From Baffinella frigidus (Eukaryota > Cryptophyceae > Cryptomonadales > Baffinellaceae): a stretch of DNA of 22,041 nt. The position numbers were made by a program, and so were the translations under genes. Each line of letters opens with the position of its first letter. Within the stretch, counting starts at the first letter, position 1. Positions 11,601-19,442 of the stretch are shown in pieces. The stretch is taken from assembly GCA_026770585.1 (NCBI GenBank), contig MU646504.1, forward strand, positions 587,494 to 609,534. Reading direction: 5' to 3'. The notes beneath the pieces are model-generated. The model was not told where the DNA came from. It saw nothing but the letters and a program-made list of their open reading frames with translations, and did not search any database.

Positions 11601-14438
11601 GTGCGGGCGGCGGGTGGGGTGCACAAGCTCATCGACCTGGTCAACCCTACACCCCGAACCCTAAACCCTGAACCCTTAACCCCAAACCCTAAACACGAAA
11701 CCCGAAACCCGAAACCCTAAACCCGAAACCCTAAAGCAGGGGGCCGCTCAAGTTGCAGCGCATGCCGACCTCCTCGCGACCTCGCACGTCACGTTGGACA
11801 CGGACACTGTGAGTCGATTCCCCCCACTCTTGTTCGCTGCCAACTCCGCCGGGAAACGCCAAGTCCTACCCGCGTATCGTAAGTTGACAGATGGCTTAGA
11901 AGTGGCCAACTAGACTTGAGTGACAGCGTCAAGGCGAGGGGTGCCTCTATCGTGACGTTGCAAGTTGGCACATGTTTCTGCTGAGAACGCCTCCTCACTC
12001 AACGGGGGGGGGGGGGGCGGTCTTTTGGCGCCGGGAAGTGGACTCAGCACACCTTGAGCGCTTGCCATGCTGAAATTTGACGCATAGGGCACACTGAAAG
12101 TTGATTCGTCACACTGAAGTTGACACACTGAAAGTTGACGCGTGGCTTTGCAGATAAACAGTTTGAGGACAGTCACGGTTGAAGGAGGTCGACGCTCAGG
12201 TCCGCTGAAAGTCCCGTTCCACCATCCACTTTACCCATATAACTGTTGACTTAAACGGGCTCCTTTTGTCCGGGCCACTCAGAAGGCTACAGGGCACCAA
12301 CCTGCCCGGATGTCCGGGCAGGTCACGTGAACATTCCCCCTACTGCCCGGATGTCCGGGCAGGTCACGTGAACATTCCCCCTACTGCCCGGATGTCCGGG
12401 CAGGTCACGTGAACATTCCCCCCACTGCCCGGATGTCCGGGCAGGTCACGTGAACATTCCCCCTAAAACCTAAAAAAATATCCAATTCCGGTTCTATGTA
12501 GCCTTCTGGGTGGCAGGATAATTAAACCGGGCAGACCGTTGTACCAGAACAACTTCCCGTAAGTCAACACTTGTACGGGATCAGTCAACTGCCTGATGGG
12601 AGAGTCTTGATCGGTTCGCCAACGCACCTGATTCGTTCCAGGGCACAAATTTGTCAACCTCCACAAATCAAACCACTTATCGTGGGAGGAAGTGGGCATC
12701 CATCAACCTTGCGCCCATCCCCTTGGTTTAGGGTTTATCCCCTGCTTGCTGGCATGCCCGCGTTACATGGGCCTACGGTGCTCCCATAGCTACCGTGTGC
12801 TAGTGAGATAGTGAGTGAGTGAGTGAGTGAGTGAGTGAGTCGGCTGGACCTGGAGGATGGGTGTCGTGTGAGGCAGACAGAGGGCGCGTGAGTGACCGCA
12901 GACAGAGGGCGCGTGAGTGACCGCCGCCCTCTGTCTGGCCCCTGACGGGTGTCGTGTCAGTCACCGCCCCCCTCTTCTCACCCCCATGGCCGTGCCAAAT
13001 GCCAAAACGGCGAATCCTCTCTACCAAATGACAACGCACAAAATGGTGAGAAAGGCCGTTCCCACCTGGCGGCAGGCTTGCCCGCCTTTGGGGCATACTC
13101 AGCCCCCGAGAACTTCATCCCTCTGGCCCCCGTGACGTTCGCGGCGGACATCTGGTCGCTGGTGATGACTCTCTTCGAGCTGGTCACGGGAGCGCTCCCC
13201 TACAACGACACCCCCGACGCGGTGTCAGCCAGCGCGATCATTGCGGTCAGTCCCCGCACCACGCCCGTGTCCTTGCCACTCACCGGACTACCAAGCCAAT
13301 TCGTGCATAACCCATGAGCGATCTGACATAGGATCCTACGGTAGGCAATGGCGTAGGGACATGGGGGGGTTCGTGCGGATAAGGTAACGGAAAGGTGGCC
13401 CGATTTGGGCGAATCCCTTCGTAGCCCGCTGTTGGTGTTGTTGATGCGGAGAACGGAGCTTGGTGCGGCGGTGCGGCGGTGCGTTGGCGTGTCGTCCACC
13501 CGTAGTACGAGTGGGGAAGGATGCACGTCCTGAGGCACGTCCTGGTCTGCACCCGCTGCCTTGATGCGATCTCAAGGGATGCAGGACCTTCCTGCAGGGT
13601 GCGTTCCAGTGTCCGTTTATGGTCGGGGTTAAACGAACCTAAAGGACCTAACTGCAGGGGGGGCGGGGCTGGAGCTGATAACCTCTGAGAATTCTGGGTT
13701 GCAGGTGCAGGGGGGCCGACACGGGGTACATCAGTGGTACAATGCGTAGCATGTGCGGCGCTGACGCTGGTTGTTTGGCACTAGATTATGAATGTCTCTC
13801 TCTGCAGGGGGACCTGGACGCGGACCTGCGGGACGTGCGGGACGTGGCCCCCGAACACATCCGCTCTGGCCTCTCGTCCACCTTCTCTCAGGTATCACGA
13901 AACGTAAGGCGTAAGGGCCTCTCTAGGACGTGGCCCCCTGACACATGCGCTCTGGTCTCTCCTCCACCTTCTCTGAGGTCCCACTCCTGAACCCTAAACC
14001 ATGAACACATCCGCTCAGAAGCATGAACACATGCGATTTGGCCTCTCCTCAACTTTTGCTGAGGTCCCAATCCTGAACCCTAAACCATAAAAACGGCCTT
14101 GAACAATCCCTGAACCATGAACAGTGAACCGAAACCCAAACACCCCAGCCCTAAACCCTACACCCAAAATCATACACCTACACCCAACCTCCTCAGCCCA
14201 CATCCCCAGCCCTAACACCTAAATCCCAACGTCCCGCCGCTAACGTCCCACAGCGTAGCACAGCTAACGTGCCACAGCTTGGCTGACTCTCCTTTCTCGA
14301 GCAGGTACTAGCGCTGGGGCTGCGGAAGAGGCAGGAGGAGCGGACACAGACGGCCGACGATCTCTCGAGCGATCTCCATCGCTGCCTTGTCGACTCGGTA
14401 TCCCGCCAGAAAGAGAGAGAGAGAGAGCGCGCGCGCGC

Positions 14439-14494
<56 letters not shown>

Positions 14495-15998
14495 ACCTCC
14501 CACCAACCTACCGCTGCCTTGTCGACTCGGTACCCCACCATCCCACGCAAACGACTTGAGGCAACATTTTTGAACCGGGATTGGAATATTTTCTTCGATT
14601 TGTATTGGAATTGGTCACGGTACGCCCGGATATCTGGGCACGACGGTGGCTCTTAGCTTTCTTGGCGGTTGTTTTTCTTCTTCTGAATTACCCTTGATGC
14701 GAGAAATGCGCGCCTACTCACCCTCCGAGGAGGGCCGAATCGCCGTTTGGAGGTCCCGTGATTTGCACCGGAGGTTCTGATTTCTTCTGGAGGCGGTTGG
14801 AATCCGTGCTCCGCGTCCTCTGCCACGGTCGACCTCGGTCTCCCGCCCCTCAGAGGAGACGCCAAGGTCTGTCTCTCTCTGCATCACCAAACCTTCCATC
14901 ATACCACAAAAACTCGGTATATCACCAAACCTTCCATTATACGATGAAGACTTGTTATATGACGAAAACCCTCTCGTTATGACAAAAACTTGCTTTTGCC
15001 TTTCCAGGTCGAAGTGGAGTTCCGGTGAAGTGTTAGACCCCAATTGAATCATGTTTGAATTGGACATTAACCTTCCGAATCTTGCGGGCAGGGGGGGGCG
15101 CTGCGTGAAGTGTTAGACCCTAATTGAACAATTCATTAGACCCTAATTGAACGATTCACCGTGACCAGGTTGAGGAGACATACTCGACGTTTGTGTCCTA
15201 CCGAATTTTCTCAGAAAAGATGCACGCCCGGATTCTCCACCAGGTGCTCCTCGTGCCCCCCCCAACTTGAGGCCACGCCAGGTCGTACATGAGAATTTCG
15301 GTTACAAGTCTCGTTGTTAATTTGATACTGCGCGGACGTGAAAAGGACGATTTTGTGGAGGTACGTGGACGAGGAGCTGCGTGCCACCAGGTCCCACATA
15401 CTCTTTTAGTACTACAAAACGAAACGTTGCGTTCTGAACTTTGCACCCATGACCTTGCGTGGTTCCTGCGCCCTGCTGTGTTTTCTGTGACCACCCGCAG
15501 GCGTTGTGGGCATACCAGGAATGTCAAGGTCACCGGCTGTCTTCTGCCGGTGGCCTTGACATTCACATCTGCGCATACCAGGAATGTCAAGGTCACCGGC
15601 TGTCTTCTGCCGGTGACCTTGACATTCACATCTGCGCATACCAGGAATGGCTCCGGCTGTCTTCTGCACATCTGCGTTTCCTTGACACACCTCACTTGCC
15701 TGCACTCTCTCAGTGTCCTGGCGTGCTGCGGGTTTGGGCACGGAGCATACAGATACAAGGGCGCTGGGCTTCGAAAGGCGCCAGGACGCTCTGGTCCTTG
15801 CGGTGCTCACGCACGTGTTTTGAGTTGAGTGCACACCCTGGGACAGGTGTTGAACAACTCAGTCACGCCCACTCTCTCTTACACCCACACTCACTCTATA
15901 TCACACATACACGCTCACTCTCTCTCCCCCCCCCCCTCTCTATCTCTCTCTCAGGTGCTGAACAAAACAGTGACGCCCTCTCTCACACACACTCTCTA

Positions 15999-16056
<58 letters not shown>

Positions 16057-18711
16057 GCAGGTTCTGAACAACACAGTGACGCCCGCGGGGCACCGTGTGA
16101 TCAACTTCCTAGATGTCACGCGCCTCGTCGCGGGCGAAGACTGGGAAAAGGTGACGCGCCCCCGCTGCCTCCTCCCCAGCGAGACAGACAGAGACAGACA
16201 GAGACAGAGACAGAGACAGAGACAGAGGCAGAGACAGAGACAGAGACAGAGACAGAGACAGAGACAGAGACAGAGACAGAAACAGACAGAGACAGACAGA
16301 TGTACCGACACTGGGGAAGATGCGTGCAATCAGTCGTGGTGAGTGGGGCCAGGCAGACCAGGCAACTTGCCTACGGGGGAGCCCCCCCCCCCCGCGAATT
16401 CAAACGTCCCCGTTGTCCCGTCCCGACATCACGTTTCAGAAGGTCGTACGTTGATCGTAAGTAATGAGGACCTGGTCCCAGGACTGAATAAAGAGGTTCC
16501 CAAGCAAAGCACACCCCACACGGTGGACAACGAACCTTTCGTCAAGAGTCAACTTTCCCAGAGATAATTAACTTCAAGGATTTTCTCAGGCAAATTGGTC
16601 ACGTAACACCCCGAAATCCGGGGTCAACGAAACCTTCGTAGCCCACCGAGTGGTCCCCACATCCGGACACCACTACCAGATCGCATCACCCATCTTCAGC
16701 CAAATCGAGGCTCCCACAGTCGCTGCCACATCGCGGCGCGTCAACATGTGCGTGTGCTGCTTAAGTTGACGTGTGTCCTTGAGTTGACGCCCTGCGTTAA
16801 GTTGAAGCACGTCCCTCAACCCTGATCCGAAATATCCTGTTCGTTCTGAACTAACGCTTCTCCCTGTACTGCCCCTGATCTTTGTACGGTCGTGCTCTGC
16901 GGCGAATGAACGTTGCTACTTCCCCCTTGGGTTGGCAGGGGTTTTCGCAAGGGCTGATGAATTCGATGGTCGCGATCCCCTTGATTTCTGCGGGCGTCAT
17001 CAACCCCATGGTCAAACTCCAAGGTTCTCTCTCTCCCTCTCCCTCTCTCTGCCTCCCTCTCGCTCTCTCTCCCTATCTCTCTCTCTCTCTCTCTCTCTCT
17101 CGCTCTCACTCTCTCCCTCCATCCCTCCCTCCCTCCCTATCGCTCTCTTTCCCTCTCTCTCTCTCTCTCTTTCTCTTTCTCTCTCTCGCTCTCCCTCCCT
17201 CCCTCTCGCTCGCTCGCTCGCTCGCTCGCTCGCTCGCTCTCTCTGACGTGCCCTTTGCAGGAACGGACGAGGACAGGGTTGACAATGTTGCCAAGGAGCT
17301 TGTGGTTTCTCCCCTAAATCTTAAACCCTCAACCCTAAACCCCAAACTCTAAACCCTAAATCCTCGACCCTAAACCCTAAACATTAAACCCTAAACCCTT
17401 AACCCCAAACCCTAAACCCCAAAGCTTAAACCCCAAACCCCAACCCCTAAACCTTAAACCCTAAACCCTGAATCCTGAACCCTGAACCCTACAGATCATG
17501 CACGCCCTCATGGACCCCCAATCCAAGCGCAAAAACGTTCAGGTAATAATTACCCCCTCCACTCGAGTGGAGAAAACTTTAAAATGGAATGCGGAGTATT
17601 TCAAATGCTGGGTTGTAAACATTTGGTCGCGGGCGGGCTTGGTCACGTTACTAGCGGATATCCGGCAGCAACGTGGCCAAACGCGATTATGTGTGACAAG
17701 TACTACACAGCGGTCCACTTGTAAAGGAGCCCCAGTTGAAAAATACTCACATTTATAGCCTCGAGTGGCTGTCCAAACTTCTGCCTCATTCCTCTTGCTG
17801 GAAAAGCGCTGCTCGCCGAGACAAAAGTCGAGAGTGTGACGTCTTGAAGCACAAGTGGAACCTCTGTTATTTTTAGTAACAGTAGAAAATTCGTAATGGG
17901 CGACTTTAATCATCCCGGACATTCCCGGAAGGGGAACCTGGAAGCCATCTATCTATCCGGTCCTGATAGGCGCGTCCCTCATCGTGTCCGGCATTTGTAC
18001 TGACGCGTCCCCCATCGTGTCCGTCAGCTGAACCTGGAAGCCATCTATCCGATCCTGATCGGCAAACCGCGCGACGCGAGCGACAACTTGTATCCAGATA
18101 CCGGCAACTTCTACTCCGACGGTCCCGCCCCCAACCCCCTCCACGCGATGATAGATGGTGTATCAAATCGACCTGTTTTCAAAGTCAACCTACCCACGCA
18201 TCCGTCAACTTGGGCCAAAATTTGGCCAAAATACTTTTAGTAGTGCAAAAATAATAAGAAGTCGGATCAGATTTGGTACACAGCTTATCGTCGCGTGCCC
18301 CCCTCCTACACACAAAGACATGACCAGCACGTACCCGCGCGCGTCCCTAAACTGCAATTATCAACCCGCAACCCTAAACCCTAAAACCTAAACCCTAAGC
18401 CCGAAACCCGAAACCCGAAACCCGAAATCCGAAACCCTAAACCCTAAACCCTAAACCCAAAACCCCAAACCCTAAACAATTCACTACAAACCCCAAACCC
18501 CAAACCCCAAACCCCAAACCCCAAACCCCAAACCCCAAACTCCAAACCCCAAACCATGAACTCTAAATCATCAACCCTAAACGGTGACGGAACGTGCTCA
18601 CAAGCAGGGTCGTGCCAAGCAGTCGCAAGCGGGTTGCGGGTGCGCTAAAACCATCCCAGTGATAAAGTGCAGGCGGGCCAGTTGGTCGTCAATAAAGAAC
18701 TCTCTCACACA

Positions 18712-18749
<38 letters not shown>

Positions 18750-19397
18750 CTCTCTCTCTCTGCAGGGTCATCGCAAGCAGTCGTGAGCGGGATTCTGGTG
18801 GAGAAAGTCTCGCCGCCGATCAACTCTTCCGTCAAAAACTTCCTGCGCAGGAGAGTCACGCCACGCTCCCTGGCATCTTGTCTAGAGAGTGAGAGAGAGA
18901 GAGCGAGCGAGAGAGAGAGAGAGAGAGAGAGAGATTTACTGACACTCGAGGAGATGCATTATGTCTGTCTTCTGTGCCGCCAGCCAACGTACCCTGTTAT
19001 CGTATCTAATTTGTCCTGGTCCAGGCACAAGTTCTGTGACTAACGTTAGTCGCCGTGCTGGTGCAAAATTGCCCGGTTACTTGGTCAGTCGTGAAGAGTT
19101 GAGGCGGTGTCACGGAGTCCCCCGTTCGACAGTTGACTAACCCTTGCAGGGTCTGTTCGCAGTTGGTACCAGGAAGGACGGTTCCTAATCTAGGCAGGCG
19201 TCGTGCCATGTCTGAGAGCCTGGCTGGATCAGTCAACTGCGGTGCGCTAGGATGCCACTGTTTCTGCTGAGGTGCTCTCACGAAGGGTGCGAGCTGATCG
19301 CCCCACCTGAACAACACCGGTGTTGTTTCGGCAACCGTTGCCGAACCTCCCATCGAGGCACTGCACGTGTACCTCCCCACACATCCGGGCCGTGCGT

Positions 19398-19442
<45 letters not shown>

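Larger units (their letters stand above)
14398..15168. other. Intron between kinase and TIR-like domain
   Basis: Contains the (GA)n insertion, family-D repeat at 14572-14645, a low-complexity stretch at 14882-14996 with about four loose copies of ATCACCAAACCTTCCAT.ATA..A, and three copies of TTAGACCC.AATTGAA (15032, 15113, 15136). Confidence 0.6.
15244..16060. other. Intron with tandem hairpins and two decoy exon starts
   Basis: Holds the hairpin repeat (15511-15660), then two copies of the next exon's first bases separated by pyrimidine tracts. The frame across this region is long and open but reads as repeat translation. Confidence 0.7.
18158..18765. other. Intron with telomere-like block and family-A insertion
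   Basis: The left 200 bp are ordinary. 18368-18590 is telomere-like (CCCTAAA, CCCGAAA, then about nine CCCCAAA heptamers). Then comes an echo of the next exon at 18605, and the A4 element with its CT tail. Confidence 0.75.

Noticed and set aside
15459-16464. Long + strand frames of serine/leucine and Thr/Glu repeats
   Set aside because: Direct translations of (CT)n and GACAGA microsatellites and of the 63-bp tandem repeat; they end without any domain.
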